A DNA stretch of 64,000 nt from positions 35,816-99,815 of the forward strand of contig DAXETY010000056.1 of assembly GCA_051155755.1 (NCBI GenBank), read 5' to 3'. Below, piece after piece: positions 17,411 to 26,121 of the stretch. This DNA comes from DAXETY01 sp051155755. GTDB lineage: Bacteria > Desulfobacterota > Desulfobacteria > Desulfobacterales > SG8-13. The translations under genes and the position numbers were made by a program. Numbering within the stretch: position 1 is the first letter of the stretch; the number at the start of each line of letters is the position of its first letter. The notes under the pieces are model-generated. The model saw only the letters and a list, made by a program, of their open reading frames with translations. It had not been told where the DNA came from and did no database searches.

Positions 17411-18127
17411 ATGACAGCAGCTCAAGAGAAAACCGCATTCGTGATTGTCGTGGCCGGTGGACAAGGAGTGCGGATGAATGCGCCGGTGCGCAAACAGTAC
17501 CTGCCCCTGGCCGGCGGTATTGTCTTGACCCACACCATCCAAAGATTCGACCGCTGTCCGCAAATCCGTAAGATCGTCGTGGTGGTCCCCGAAACGGACC
17601 TGGAATTCTGCCGTCGGGAACTGATCGATCCGGTGCACTGGAAGACCTCCTTGATTTTGACGGCCGGCGGACCCACCCGGCAAATCTCCGTTCGAAACGG
17701 TCTGCGGATGCTGCCGCCGACAGACGGAGTGGTTTTGGTGCACGACGGTGTCCGCCCCCTGGTGCCGGCCGGGTTGATCGCCGCATGCATCCAGGAGGCC
17801 GACCGCAGCGGCGCCTGCGTACCGGCGGTGCCGGCCGACGACACCCTGAAACGTGTGGATGCCGATGGCTGGATCCGGAGCGGCGTCGACCGCGAAAATC
17901 TCTGGCGAATCCAAACCCCCCAGGGCTTCCGGTTGGAACTCCTGCGGCGGGCCCACGAAGCCGCCGATCGGCAGCAAATCCAGGGCACTGACGACGGGTC
18001 GCTGGTCGAGCGTATCGGCCATCCGGTCCGGGTGATTCCCGGCAGCAAACGTAATTTCAAGTTGACTACCACCGAAGATTTGGAGATTGCCGAAGCGCTG
18101 CTCCGGCCTCAACCGCGAAACGGCTGA
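17411..18127 (+). CDS. ispD: 2-C-methyl-D-erythritol 4-phosphate cytidylyltransferase
   Basis: IspD (EC 2.7.7.60) makes CDP-ME from MEP and CTP, the third step of the non-mevalonate isoprenoid pathway. The 238 aa show the nucleotide-binding VVAGGQGVRM with a downstream KQYLPLAG, the HDGVRPL motif, PADDTLKR, and QTPQGFRLELL, all family hallmarks. The ATG at 17411 lies 2 bp after the stop of the HPr-fusion gene, implying translational coupling. ispF is not adjacent. Confidence 0.95.
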   Translation: MTAAQEKTAFVIVVAGGQGVRMNAPVRKQYLPLAGGIVLTHTIQRFDRCPQIRKIVVVVPETDLEFCRRELIDPVHWKTSLILTAGGPTRQISVRNGLRMLPPTDGVVLVHDGVRPLVPAGLIAACIQEADRSGACVPAVPADDTLKRVDADGWIRSGVDRENLWRIQTPQGFRLELLRRAHEAADRQQIQGTDDGSLVERIGHPVRVIPGSKRNFKLTTTEDLEIAEALLRPQPRNG

Positions 18128-18200
18128 CTGTGGAAAATTGCCGGCGCGCCGCCTGAATCTTCAGCACGGGAACGCCAAGGTATCCCCGGGAGAAAGTAAC

Positions 18201-18716
18201 GTGAAGACAGCCTACCGCATTGTTGGGGTGATGGGCGGCGGCAGCGCCGGGGCCGCCGACACCGAGCGCGCCTATGCATTGGGCGGTCAGATTGCGCGAC
18301 AGGGGTGGGTACTGCTCAACGGCGGACGCGCTGCCGGAATCATGGCAGCCTCGGCCCGGGGGGCGGCCGAACAGGGCGGCATTACCGTCGGAATCCTGCC
18401 GGACGAAACCGGCGCCGGCGCTTCGGAGCACATTCAAATCCCCATCCTGACCGGCATGGGCAGCGGGCGCAATATCATCAACGTGCTCAGCAGCCACGTC
18501 GTGGTGGCATGTCCCGGCGGACCCGGGACGATTTCAGAAATTGCGCTGGCGCTCAAGTACGGCAAAACCGTCATTTTGCTGAACTTCGACATCGGGGAGC
18601 TGTTTGCGGAGTATCGCCGCCGGGGCCGCCTGCTGCATGCGGCCACCGCCGATGAAGCCGTAATGCATATCCAAAGCGTTTTCGGTGATTCGCCCCCGGG
18701 GCATGCGCCACGCTGA
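18201..18716 (+). CDS. TIGR00725 / LOG-like Rossmann-fold protein
   Basis: The 171 aa start at GTG 18201, with GGGAGA 9 bp upstream. The VMGGGSAG nucleotide loop, the LLNGGRAAGIMAA segment and the hallmark PGGPGTISEIALAL (the PGGxGT motif of the lysine-decarboxylase-like/LOG superfamily) are present. Relatives release cytokinin-type bases from nucleotide monophosphates; the TIGR00725 branch has no fixed function. The gene follows ispD by 73 bp and ends before a hairpin terminator. Confidence 0.85.
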   Translation: MKTAYRIVGVMGGGSAGAADTERAYALGGQIARQGWVLLNGGRAAGIMAASARGAAEQGGITVGILPDETGAGASEHIQIPILTGMGSGRNIINVLSSHVVVACPGGPGTISEIALALKYGKTVILLNFDIGELFAEYRRRGRLLHAATADEAVMHIQSVFGDSPPGHAPR

Positions 18717-18741
18717 AGCCCCACAGTTCATTATTTTTGAT

Positions 18742-18768
18742 GCCGGCCCGAGGCGGCCGGCCTGTTTT
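18742..18768 (+). terminator. Terminator after the TIGR00725 gene
   Basis: GCCGGCC and GGCCGGC form a 7-bp GC-only stem with a 6-nt loop, followed by CTGTTTT. Confidence 0.65.
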
Positions 18769-18778
18769 AAGAGCGTCG

Positions 18779-18806
18779 GAAACGCGCAACTCGCAACGCG
18801 GAACTC
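18779..18806 (-). repeat. Four in-phase heptamers (GNGTTNC type)
   Basis: Read on the minus strand, the four units are GAGTTCC, GCGTTGC, GAGTTGC and GCGTTTC. This is the same unit type as the eight-copy array at 48992-49047. Confidence 0.6.
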
Positions 18807-18829
18807 GACATCCGCCGCCCCGGTTGCAG

Positions 18830-18858
18830 TTGACACCCCCGCAGATCGGAATTAGAAT
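18830..18858 (+). promoter_or_regulatory. Sigma-70 promoter of the thioredoxin-reductase-like gene
   Basis: A perfect TTGACA (18830-18835), a 17-bp spacer and TAGAAT (18853-18858). The 5' leader to the TTG start at 18941 is about 75 nt. Confidence 0.8.
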
Positions 18859-18940
18859 ATTGCTTCTCTGTAAGAATTTTGTGTAAATTCAAGAATAAAC
18901 ATGAATTTTACGTACCTTTGCCCCACAAGGAGGGATCATC

Positions 18941-20590
18941 TTGGAACCGTCCGATTTTTCCCAACAGGCTGCAGCCAACACCAACGAGGCGTTCTTGCGT
19001 CAGTTGCGACAGACCTTCGACCGGATGCCGAACGACATTCCCCTTTACATGTTTGTCCAACGTGGCAGGGACGATATATTTGCGCAGACCAACCGCCAGA
19101 TTGTGCGGGCATTTCGGGAACTGACCGACAAAATCACTTTCCGGGAACACAACATGGAACATGAGCTGGCCGGCAAGTGGGACGTGCAGTATTCCCCCTC
19201 ACTGGTCATCGCGCCCGATCGGGTGCATATCCGCTGGCTGGGAGCGCCCCTGGGTGAAGAAGGTCGAACTTTTCTGGAAACCCTGATTTTTGTGGGTCTT
19301 GGAAAAAGCAACCTCAATGATCAGACGCGCAAGGTGCTCGACAAGATCGATTCACCCCGCAATGTCAAGGTGTTCGTAAGTGCGAGCTGTCCCTATTGCC
19401 CGCAGCAGGCGATCAACGCCATTCGGGCCGCAATCGAGAAACCGGAGCTGATCTCGGTGGAAATCGTCGACATTCAATGCATGCCCGAACTGGCCGATCA
19501 GTATTCGGCCCACAGCGTTCCGCAGACCTATGCCAACGACGTTCTCATCGGACAGGGCGCTCAATCCGAAGAGGTGTTTGCATCCTCTTTGCTGAAACTG
19601 GAGCCCCAGACGATTTTCATTCCGGAAAGCAACGCCGAGCTGGTTAAAAACGACGTGGTCATCGTCGGCGGCGGTCCGGCCGGTCTGTCGGCCGGCATCT
19701 ACACCGAGCGGGCCGGATTGAAAACCGCCGTGATCGAACGCGATGCGCTCGGCGGCCAGGTGGCCACCACTCCGATCGTGGAAAATTATCCCGGCTTTAC
19801 CCAGGTGGGAGGAAAAACCCTGGTGGATATTATGGTCAGCCATGCCCTCGAGTATGTGCAGATTTATCCGGGAGAGGAAGTGCTGGACATTCAGCCGGGA
19901 GATCCCATCACCGTGCAGACCAGTCGCCGTAAATTCGAGACCCGCGCGGTGCTGCTGGCTACCGGTGCCAAACATCGACATCTGGGCGCTACCGGTGAGA
20001 CCCGCTTTTCCGGCCGCGGAGTCAGCTATTGCAGTACCTGCGACGGGCCGCTGTTCAAGGGAAAAAAAGTGATCATGGTCGGCGGCGGCAACAGCGCCGT
20101 AACCGAAGCGCTGCATTTATTTCACATCGGGGTGCAGGTAACCCTGGTTCATCGCCGCGATTCCCTGCGCGCCCAGGAGTTTCTGGCCAAACAGCTGTTC
20201 GACAACAAGATCCCGGTCATTTGGGACACCGAGGTCAAGGAAATCCGGGGTCGCGAACGGGTCGACGAAGTGCTGCTGGTCAACAATAAATCCGGCGAGG
20301 AGTTCACGATGCCGACCAACGGCGTGTTTATCGCCGTCGGATATGAGCCGGCGGTGGGACTGGCACAAAAACTCGGTATCGAACTGACCGAGGACGGTTT
20401 TATCAAGCACGACGAAAAGCATCGCACAAACATTCCGGGCATCTACTCCGCCGGCGATGTCGAAGGCGGATACAAACAGATCGTCATCGCCACGGGCCAG
20501 GGTTCGGCCGCAGCCCTGTCGATTTTCGAAGATCTGATGAACCCCTATTTTGCAAGGGAGAAGAGCAAGGAAGAACTCGCGGAAGCCTAG
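18941..20590 (+). CDS. Thioredoxin-reductase-like flavoprotein with N-terminal double thioredoxin-fold (PDO/AhpF-like) domain
   Basis: The 549 aa start at TTG 18941, 7 bp after AAGGAGG. Residues about 1-225 contain two thioredoxin-like folds; only the second has a redox pair, C150-P-Y-C153. Residues about 237-540 are a low-molecular-weight thioredoxin reductase with the FAD loop VGGGPAGLSAG, the active-site C364-S-T-C367-D, the NADPH loop VGGGNSAV and the terminal SAGDVEGGYKQ. The architecture parallels AhpF, in which the N-terminal domain passes electrons to a partner peroxidase. No ahpC is adjacent, so the partner is unknown. A strong promoter suggests it is a monocistronic, highly expressed redox enzyme. 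Confidence 0.9.
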   Translation: MEPSDFSQQAAANTNEAFLRQLRQTFDRMPNDIPLYMFVQRGRDDIFAQTNRQIVRAFRELTDKITFREHNMEHELAGKWDVQYSPSLVIAPDRVHIRWLGAPLGEEGRTFLETLIFVGLGKSNLNDQTRKVLDKIDSPRNVKVFVSASCPYCPQQAINAIRAAIEKPELISVEIVDIQCMPELADQYSAHSVPQTYANDVLIGQGAQSEEVFASSLLKLEPQTIFIPESNAELVKNDVVIVGGGPAGLSAGIYTERAGLKTAVIERDALGGQVATTPIVENYPGFTQVGGKTLVDIMVSHALEYVQIYPGEEVLDIQPGDPITVQTSRRKFETRAVLLATGAKHRHLGATGETRFSGRGVSYCSTCDGPLFKGKKVIMVGGGNSAVTEALHLFHIGVQVTLVHRRDSLRAQEFLAKQLFDNKIPVIWDTEVKEIRGRERVDEVLLVNNKSGEEFTMPTNGVFIAVGYEPAVGLAQKLGIELTEDGFIKHDEKHRTNIPGIYSAGDVEGGYKQIVIATGQGSAAALSIFEDLMNPYFAREKSKEELAEA

Positions 20591-20732
20591 CCGTGCCATC
20601 GCCCGGGTATTTTTTGCCCGGGTGCGGCCTGCGACCATGCCGTTCGGTACAAATCGAGTGGCAAACCGCCTCAGACAACCTCAGGTCAAACTCGCGCCGT
20701 ATGCGTGGGTTTGACCTTTTTATTTTCGGATC

Positions 20733-20754
20733 GGGGCTTTCAAATTTTTCAAAA
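20733..20754 (+). repeat. Diverged copy of the dispersed GAGCGTTTCAAATTTT repeat
   Basis: GGGGCTTTCAAATTTTTCAA lies between the convergent ends of the flavoprotein and aminotransferase genes and is followed by an inverted partial copy (AAGATTTGAAAACC). It could terminate either transcript. Confidence 0.5.
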
Positions 20755-20769
20755 GATTTGAAAACCGCA

Positions 20770-21912
20770 TCAAATGCGGCAGAGAATTCGGGCCGCCGTT
20801 TCCAGCGTGTCGTCTTTTTTGGCAAAACAGAAACGCAGCACCCGGTGATCGTCGCCTCCCCGATAGAATGCCGAAGGCGGTATGGCCGCCACGCCGTGCT
20901 CGATGGTCAACTGCCTGGCAAAATCGACGTCGGCGGCCTCGGAGATATCCGAGTAATCGAGCATCATGAAATAGGTGCCTTCACATGGCAAGGGGCGAAA
21001 CCGGGAGGGGGCGATCAGCGAACGAAATCGGTCCCTTCGCTCCTGATAGAAATCGCAAAGGGTCAGGTAGATCGATTTTTGCTGGAGGAATTCCGCGTAG
21101 GCATGCTGGACCGGGGTCCAGGAAGCGAAGGTTAAAAACTGGTGGATGCGTCGAATTTCCCGGGTCATTTCGGACGGGGCCACGCAGTATCCGATTTTCC
21201 AACCGGTGGCATGGTAGGTTTTTCCGAACGAGCTGACCACGAAACTGCGGGCGGCCAATTCCGGGTGACGCAGCATGCTGTGGTGCCGCAGACCGTCGAA
21301 TATAATGTGCTCATACACCTCATCGCTGAGAATAAAAAAATTCCCGCCCGAGACAATTTGTGTAAGTGCACTTATATCCGTTTCCTTCAGGACCCGTCCG
21401 GTGGGGTTGTGGGGAGAATTTAAAATGATCAGCCGGGTTTTTTCCGTTACGGTATCGGCGACTTCGTCCCAGTCGATGCCATAATCCGAGTAGCTGAGTT
21501 TCAGAAAGACCGGACGTCCGCCGTTCAGCTCGACGATGGGTTGATAGGCATCATAGGCCGGTTCGAACAAAATAACTTCGTCTCCCGGGTGCACCACGGC
21601 GGTAACGGCTGCGAACAGCGCTTCGGTGGCACCGGATGTGACCGTGATTTCGGACTCCGGGTCGGTGCGGGCGCCGTAAATACCGGCAATTTTTTCGGAG
21701 ATGCGTGTGCGCAGCAGGTCCACTCCCGGCATGGGCGCATACTGGTTGCATCCGCTGTGCATAAATTTTTCCACCAGTTCGATCAGCTCCGGATGCACGT
21801 CGAAATCCGGAAACCCCTGGGAGAGGTTGCAGGCTTTGTGCTGGTTGGCCAGCTGGGTCATCACACTGAAAATCGTGGTGCCGACACGCGGGAGTTTGGA
21901 ATTCAGTCGCAT
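20770..21912 (-). CDS. PLP-dependent aminotransferase, YbdL-like (methionine aminotransferase)
   Basis: The 380-aa fold-type I aminotransferase matches the E. coli YbdL type closely: SKLPRVGTTIF and NLSQGFPDFD at the N-terminus, NQYAPMPGV, TVTSGATEAL, ILNSPHNPTG, SDEVYEHI and the PLP lysine in SSFGKTYHATGWKIGY. YbdL-type enzymes transaminate methionine, histidine and aromatic amino acids, and may serve methionine salvage. The ATG at 21912 fits the YbdL N-terminus; a longer frame reaches 22005 without support. It is transcribed divergently from the Nudix gene. Confidence 0.9.
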   Translation of the reverse strand: MRLNSKLPRVGTTIFSVMTQLANQHKACNLSQGFPDFDVHPELIELVEKFMHSGCNQYAPMPGVDLLRTRISEKIAGIYGARTDPESEITVTSGATEALFAAVTAVVHPGDEVILFEPAYDAYQPIVELNGGRPVFLKLSYSDYGIDWDEVADTVTEKTRLIILNSPHNPTGRVLKETDISALTQIVSGGNFFILSDEVYEHIIFDGLRHHSMLRHPELAARSFVVSSFGKTYHATGWKIGYCVAPSEMTREIRRIHQFLTFASWTPVQHAYAEFLQQKSIYLTLCDFYQERRDRFRSLIAPSRFRPLPCEGTYFMMLDYSDISEAADVDFARQLTIEHGVAAIPPSAFYRGGDDHRVLRFCFAKKDDTLETAARILCRI

Positions 21913-22195
21913 TGCCGTGGTGCACTTTCCCCTGCAGCATCTGCGGTGCAGGGCCTGAAGGAATTTTGCAAGAAGAACGCGGCGGTGCCTGCGCCATGGA
22001 GCCAAATCCAGCCGGAGAATACGCCTTGCCGTATCGGCCTGTCAAGCGAGGGTTGCGGAACCGGGTGGTTGCGGTTATAGGTAACGTGTGGGGCGCGGTT
22101 CCGAATGGATCGCTGCTGGTGTCCGATGATCGCGCCGGTGCCGTATATCGCATCCGTTATACGCAATAACCCCTTGTTGGGGTTTACCATCTGCC

Positions 22196-22648
22196 ATGAA
22201 TAGCTTGCCGCCGTTTTCGCATGCCGAATACCCGCAGCGGCCCCGAGTGGCCGTCGGTGCCGTGGTGTTTCGAAACGATCACGTTCTGCTGGTGCGTCGC
22301 GGTCGCCCTCCGTCTGAAAATGTCTGGGCCATTCCCGGCGGGAAGGTGCGGTTGGGCGAGACTCTGCAGCAGGCCGCCGAACGGGAAATTCTGGAAGAGA
22401 CCGGCATTCGCATCCGGGCCGGAGCACCGGTGTTCGTGTTCGATCACCTCGAACGCGACCCCGATGGACGAATTCGCTTTCACTACGTTATCGTGGATCT
22501 TTCGGCCGAATACGTGGAAGGGGAGATTCTTGCGGGCGATGATGCGCTGGATGCGCGCTGGGTGGATGCCGGAAATTTGAATCATCTTGCAATCAGCCGG
22601 CAAACCCGCCGGCTGTTGCGGGAATGTTACGGTTTTTCGGGCCTCTGA
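22196..22648 (+). CDS. Nudix hydrolase (ADP-ribose pyrophosphatase-like)
   Basis: The 150 aa carry a complete Nudix box, G-x5-E-x7-REILEETG (about residues 43-66), which binds Mg and hydrolyses nucleoside diphosphates linked to another moiety. The preceding VAVGAVVFRNDHVLLVRRG and the downstream FHYVIVDL strands are typical of the COG1051 branch, often active on ADP-ribose or damaged nucleotides. The substrate cannot be read from sequence. It ends 8 bp before the preferred start of the methyltransferase gene, with which it forms an operon. Confidence 0.88.
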   Translation: MNSLPPFSHAEYPQRPRVAVGAVVFRNDHVLLVRRGRPPSENVWAIPGGKVRLGETLQQAAEREILEETGIRIRAGAPVFVFDHLERDPDGRIRFHYVIVDLSAEYVEGEILAGDDALDARWVDAGNLNHLAISRQTRRLLRECYGFSGL

Positions 22649-22656
22649 GACACCGA

Positions 22657-23208
22657 ATGCATCCAGATCGCCGCAAGTGGAACCGCAAGTACCGGGACGG
22701 GCTGGGTCGGTCCGCTCCGGCGGCCATCGTCAAGTCTTATTGCCGCTATGCTACCGCAGGTTTGGCCCTGGACATCGCGGCCGGCAACGGCCGCAACGCC
22801 CTGTACCTGGCACGTCAGGGATTCACGATCGAAGCACTGGACATCTCCGAGGAGGGGCTGCGGAAATTTGCCGGCAAACATCCCCGGGTTCGCTGCGCCT
22901 GTGTCGACCTGGAGCATTACCGTCCGTTGCCGTCCCGCTACAACCTGGTGATCAATATCAAATACCTCAACCGTCGATTGATGCCTTACCTTTCAGACGC
23001 GCTGCGTTCGGGCGGGCTGCTCATATTCGAAACCTTTCTGAAAAGCACCCGCCCGCCGCGCAAACCCTTCTGTGAAGATCATCTGCTGCACAGCAACGAA
23101 CTGCTGCATGTGTTTCCGGACATGCAAATCCTTTATTATCGCGAGCGGACATCGGCCGCCCCGGGGGAGCCCTATCCGCTGGCTTCCCTGGTGGCGGTCA
23201 AGAAGTAA
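22657..23208 (+). CDS. Class I SAM-dependent methyltransferase (TehB-like)
   Basis: The 183 aa start at ATG 22657, just after the Nudix stop; an upstream ATG at 22624 would overlap it. The SAM-binding motif I is LALDIAAGNGRNALYLA, followed by the acidic end of beta2 in IEALDISEEGL. The small size and N-terminal WNRKYRDG resemble TehB/tellurite-resistance and thiopurine-type methyltransferases. The substrate is unknown. The 3' end overlaps the convergent alpha/beta hydrolase gene by 11 bp. Confidence 0.82.
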   Translation: MHPDRRKWNRKYRDGLGRSAPAAIVKSYCRYATAGLALDIAAGNGRNALYLARQGFTIEALDISEEGLRKFAGKHPRVRCACVDLEHYRPLPSRYNLVINIKYLNRRLMPYLSDALRSGGLLIFETFLKSTRPPRKPFCEDHLLHSNELLHVFPDMQILYYRERTSAAPGEPYPLASLVAVKK

Positions 23209-24034
23209 CGCCGGAATGTTCCATCTGGATTGAGCGTTCCAGGAAATCGAAGATCGTCTGCCAGTAATGCTGCGGGTCCGGGGGCAGGTCGTTGTGGCCG
23301 CAGTTGTAAGCGACCAGGGTGGCATTGGATGCCGCTTTTTTCAATCGCTGCGCGTGCGAAAAAGGAATGATGGTGTCCCGGCGGCCGTGAATCAGCAACA
23401 CCGGGCCTTCGTATCGTTGCAGGGCGGCACGGTTGTCGAAGGGGTCGCGAACAAAAATCGGCGGCACCAGGTAGCGCATCGCCATGTCCCGCACACTGGT
23501 AAAGGTGGAGACCAGGATCATGGCGGCGGCGGGCCGGTGGATGGACAATGCGCAAACGGCGCCGCCGCCCAGTGATCGCCCGAAAAACACGATGCGTTCG
23601 GCGTCGATGCGCCGATCGGCAATGAGCATGTCGTAGGCGGCGATCATCACCTCGGTGATGCTCTTCTGAGAAGGATTGCCCGCCGAGCGGCCGTAACCGG
23701 GATACTCCACCAACAGGACCGCAAAGCCTTTGTGTATCAGGGGTTGGAGTTCGGGGGGGTTGAAGTCGATGAGTTCGGCGTTTCCATGGGCAAAAATGAC
23801 GGCCGGAGCCGGTTGCGGCCCGGCGGACCGGGGCGGCAGATACCAGGTTTCGACCTTGCCGGCAGCGGTGGTCAGCCATTGAATTTCCACCTGGCCGGAC
23901 GGAGCCCCCGCCTCCATTTCGGACGAAAAGACATCTCGCGGAAAAAGCATCCGGCGCTGCAGGAAAAACAGCGCCAGGCACCAGATCAGATAAAAAAGTG
24001 CGATCCATCCGATGGTTTTCAAAATGGTGTGCAT
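23198..24034 (-). CDS. Membrane-anchored alpha/beta hydrolase (BEM46-like)
   Basis: The 278 aa from ATG 24034 begin with one transmembrane anchor (about residues 7-26). The hydrolase fold follows: oxyanion strand AVIFAHGNAE, the EYPGYGRSAG motif, the nucleophile elbow GRSLGG, and late GRRDTIIPF and CGHNDLP segments that supply the acid and histidine. This matches the BEM46/YfhR family of membrane-tethered serine hydrolases. The substrate is unknown. A longer frame to 24094 lacks support. Confidence 0.85.
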   Translation of the reverse strand: MHTILKTIGWIALFYLIWCLALFFLQRRMLFPRDVFSSEMEAGAPSGQVEIQWLTTAAGKVETWYLPPRSAGPQPAPAVIFAHGNAELIDFNPPELQPLIHKGFAVLLVEYPGYGRSAGNPSQKSITEVMIAAYDMLIADRRIDAERIVFFGRSLGGGAVCALSIHRPAAAMILVSTFTSVRDMAMRYLVPPIFVRDPFDNRAALQRYEGPVLLIHGRRDTIIPFSHAQRLKKAASNATLVAYNCGHNDLPPDPQHYWQTIFDFLERSIQMEHSGVTS

Positions 24035-24264
24035 GGTCGAATCCGGTTTCGGTTTGGCAGTGGCACGGCGGTTGATCCCGCCGATCCAATCCATTCCAGC
24101 ATGTATCCGATAGTTACGGCGGTCTTGTCAATCCATCGGTGTTGAACGTTGTTATTTGTTTCCGTTTCTGTTACCTAATTGTCCGTTCAGAAGTGGCTTT
24201 TCTCGCACAGAGTCCAGCCGGCGGCGGCATTTTAAAGGTGCGATTCCATCGGGATGGTGGTCCC

Positions 24265-25509
24265 ATGCTTCAGAGCCTTGCGGGATTGGTTTTGTTTGCG
24301 CTGTTTGCGCTGTTTCTCAGCGAAGCGCCCCGGAAAATTCGCTGGAAGACAGTTCTGATCGGCTTTGCACTGCAACTGGGAATCGGCTTTGCGCTGCTGC
24401 GCTTTCCGGTTTTCCGGGAAGTTTTCATATTCCTCAACGACCTGGTGCTGGCGTTGGAGTCGTCGACCCGGGCCGGGACCTCGTTTGTTTTCGGCTACCT
24501 GGGGGGCGGAGAGCTGCCATTCGAAGAAAAATTCCCCGGTGGCGCCTTCATACTGGCCTTTCGCGCGCTGCCGTTGATTCTGCTCATCAGTGCCCTGTCG
24601 TCCCTGCTGTTCTATTGGCGGATTCTACCGCGTGTCGTTCACGGTTTTTCCTGGGCCCTGCAGAAAACCATGGGTGTCGGCGGTGCCGAAGGGTTGGGCC
24701 TATCGGCCAATATTTTCGTGGGCATGGTCGAAGCACCGTTGTTTGTGCGCCCATACCTGCGCTACATGACCCGCAGCGAGTTGTTTACATTGATGTCCTG
24801 CGGGATGGCCACCATTGCCGGCACGGTGATGGTGCTTTACGCCAGCATTCTCCGCAATGCGGTTCCCGAAGTCATGGGGCACATTTTAACGGCTTCGATC
24901 ATCAGCGTGCCGGCGGTGATCACAATTTCCAAAATGATGATCCCCGAGACCGGGGAATTGACCTCCGGCGAGATGACCACCCCGGAGGAAGCCTTCGGAG
25001 CCATGGATGCGATCACGCGTGGAACCCTCCAGGGGGTGAAACTGTTGATCAACATTGTCGCCATGCTGGTGGTACTGGTGGCACTGGTCCACCTGTTGAA
25101 CCTGGCCCTCGGAATTTTGCCCGATATCGCCGGAGGGGCCATTACTCTGCAACGGATGCTGGGATTGATCATGGCTCCGGTGACCTGGCTGATGGGTGTG
25201 CCCTGGAGCGAAGCGTTGACCGCCGGCGCGTTGATGGGCACCAAAACGATTCTCAACGAGCTGATCGCCTATTTGGACCTGAGCCGGTTGCCGGAAGGGG
25301 CGCTCAGTGAACGCAGTCGATTGATCATGACCTATGCCCTGTGTGGATTTGCCAATCCCGGCAGCCTGGGGATCATGATCGGCGGCATGGGAACCATGGC
25401 ACCGGAGCGGCGCGATGAAATCGTTTCGTTGGGATTTCGCTCCATCGTTGCCGGCACCCTGGCAACCTGCATGACCGGGACGGTCGTCGGCCTGATTTAC
25501 CTGAATTGA
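24265..25509 (+). CDS. Nucleoside transporter of the CNT (NupC) family
   Basis: The 414 aa are almost entirely hydrophobic, with about 9-10 membrane segments plus hairpins. Family motifs include SANIFVGMVEAPLFVRPYL in the first half and GTKTILNELIAYLDLS with CGFANPGSLGIMIGG in the second, the two nucleoside/Na-binding repeats of concentrative nucleoside transporters. Substrate specificity is not evident. The ATG at 24265 follows GGGATGGTGG; the open frame extends to 24139 but adds a hydrophilic stretch absent from relatives. It stands alone, followed by repeat-rich DNA. Confidence 0.9.
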   Translation: MLQSLAGLVLFALFALFLSEAPRKIRWKTVLIGFALQLGIGFALLRFPVFREVFIFLNDLVLALESSTRAGTSFVFGYLGGGELPFEEKFPGGAFILAFRALPLILLISALSSLLFYWRILPRVVHGFSWALQKTMGVGGAEGLGLSANIFVGMVEAPLFVRPYLRYMTRSELFTLMSCGMATIAGTVMVLYASILRNAVPEVMGHILTASIISVPAVITISKMMIPETGELTSGEMTTPEEAFGAMDAITRGTLQGVKLLINIVAMLVVLVALVHLLNLALGILPDIAGGAITLQRMLGLIMAPVTWLMGVPWSEALTAGALMGTKTILNELIAYLDLSRLPEGALSERSRLIMTYALCGFANPGSLGIMIGGMGTMAPERRDEIVSLGFRSIVAGTLATCMTGTVVGLIYLN

Positions 25510-25584
25510 GCGTTTCAAATTTTGAAAAACAACGACCCCTATAAAAGGGAAAATATCGATTTTAATTTTCCAAAATTTGAAACC
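25508..25584. repeat. Inverted pair of the dispersed GAGCGTTTCAAATTTT repeat
   Basis: GTTTCAAATTTTG (25512-25524) and CAAAATTTGAAAC (25571-25583) are perfect 13-bp inverted repeats around an AT-rich 46-bp loop that itself contains CCCCTATAAAAGGG. It directly follows the transporter stop and may act as a terminator. Confidence 0.7.
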
Positions 25585-25586
25585 CT

Positions 25587-25695
25587 GCGGGATTGCCGAT
25601 CTTACCGCATCTACTGCGTCAGAAGCCGTTCCGCATAGTCTACTATAGCGCAACGGCTTCTTCCTTGTATCTGCGGCAACCTCGACAATCGCTCG
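25587..25695. repeat. Palindromic MITE-like element of about 109 bp
   Basis: The two halves are imperfect inverted repeats over about 50 bp. The centre is ATAGT-CT-ACTAT, flanked by AGAAGCCGTT (25621-25630) and AACGGCTTCT (25652-25661), then TTACCGCATCTAC against GTATCTGCGGCAA, then GGGATTGCCGA against TCGACAATCGC. No coding capacity is present. A half-element remnant is at 38091-38121. Copies of the 20-bp repeat flank it on both sides. Confidence 0.75.
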
Positions 25696-25714
25696 AATTC
25701 AGGCACCCTGAATT

Positions 25715-25745
25715 GAGCGTTTCAAATTTTCAAAACGCAGATTTT
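25715..25745 (+). repeat. Copy of the dispersed GAGCGTTTCAAATTTT repeat with T-tail
   Basis: GCGTTT and AAACGC pair around a CAAATTTTCA loop and are followed by AGATTTTT, which makes this copy look like a weak Rho-independent terminator. Confidence 0.65.
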
Positions 25746-25809
25746 TGTATTTTATTTAGCTGATCTATGTCCATCTTGCACTTCTTTCGCAACGGCTGCC
25801 GTCGTCGGC

Positions 25810-25838
25810 TTGACAGCGTGATTTGGATCCCATAGTAT
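25810..25838 (+). promoter_or_regulatory. Sigma-70 promoter of the small zinc-ribbon gene
   Basis: TTGACA (25810-25815), a 17-bp spacer and TAGTAT (25833-25838). The gene starts at 25912. Confidence 0.75.
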
Positions 25839-25911
25839 TCGGGCTGAACCGGGTGCATTCAATTTTTGAAAAATTTCGTTTTCTTTTGAAGATACCAGAC
25901 GGGAGGCTTAC

Positions 25912-26121
25912 ATGGGAGACAAAAAGGCATATGAGTGTAAAAACTGCGGAAAGCGGATGGAAGTTGAATCTTCTGAATCCCAGATCCCGGAATGCTGTGA
26001 CAAGTCCATGGAGGCATCCGGTTCGCTGCCGGTTTGCGATTTGAGCACCACCGCCGAGCATTCGCGCGTGGATGATGATTTTGGAGAACCCTGCGACGAT
26101 GGGCGCAGCGGCAAACTGTAA
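25912..26121 (+). CDS. Small zinc-ribbon/rubredoxin-like protein
   Basis: The 69-aa protein has an early C-x2-C knuckle (YECKNCGKRM) and a second Cys pair (ECCDKSM) about 17 residues later, enough for one zinc or iron site, followed by an acidic, probably disordered tail with two more Cys. The ribosome binding site GGGAGG lies 8 bp before the ATG, and a consensus promoter precedes it. It resembles FmdB-type or rubredoxin-like small metal proteins, but no specific family is assigned. Confidence 0.7.
   Translation: MGDKKAYECKNCGKRMEVESSESQIPECCDKSMEASGSLPVCDLSTTAEHSRVDDDFGEPCDDGRSGKL

Noticed and set aside
22168..22185. Short hairpin AACCCC/GGGGTT before the Nudix gene as a terminator
   Set aside because: The stem is short, has no T-run, and lies between divergent genes, where no transcript ends.
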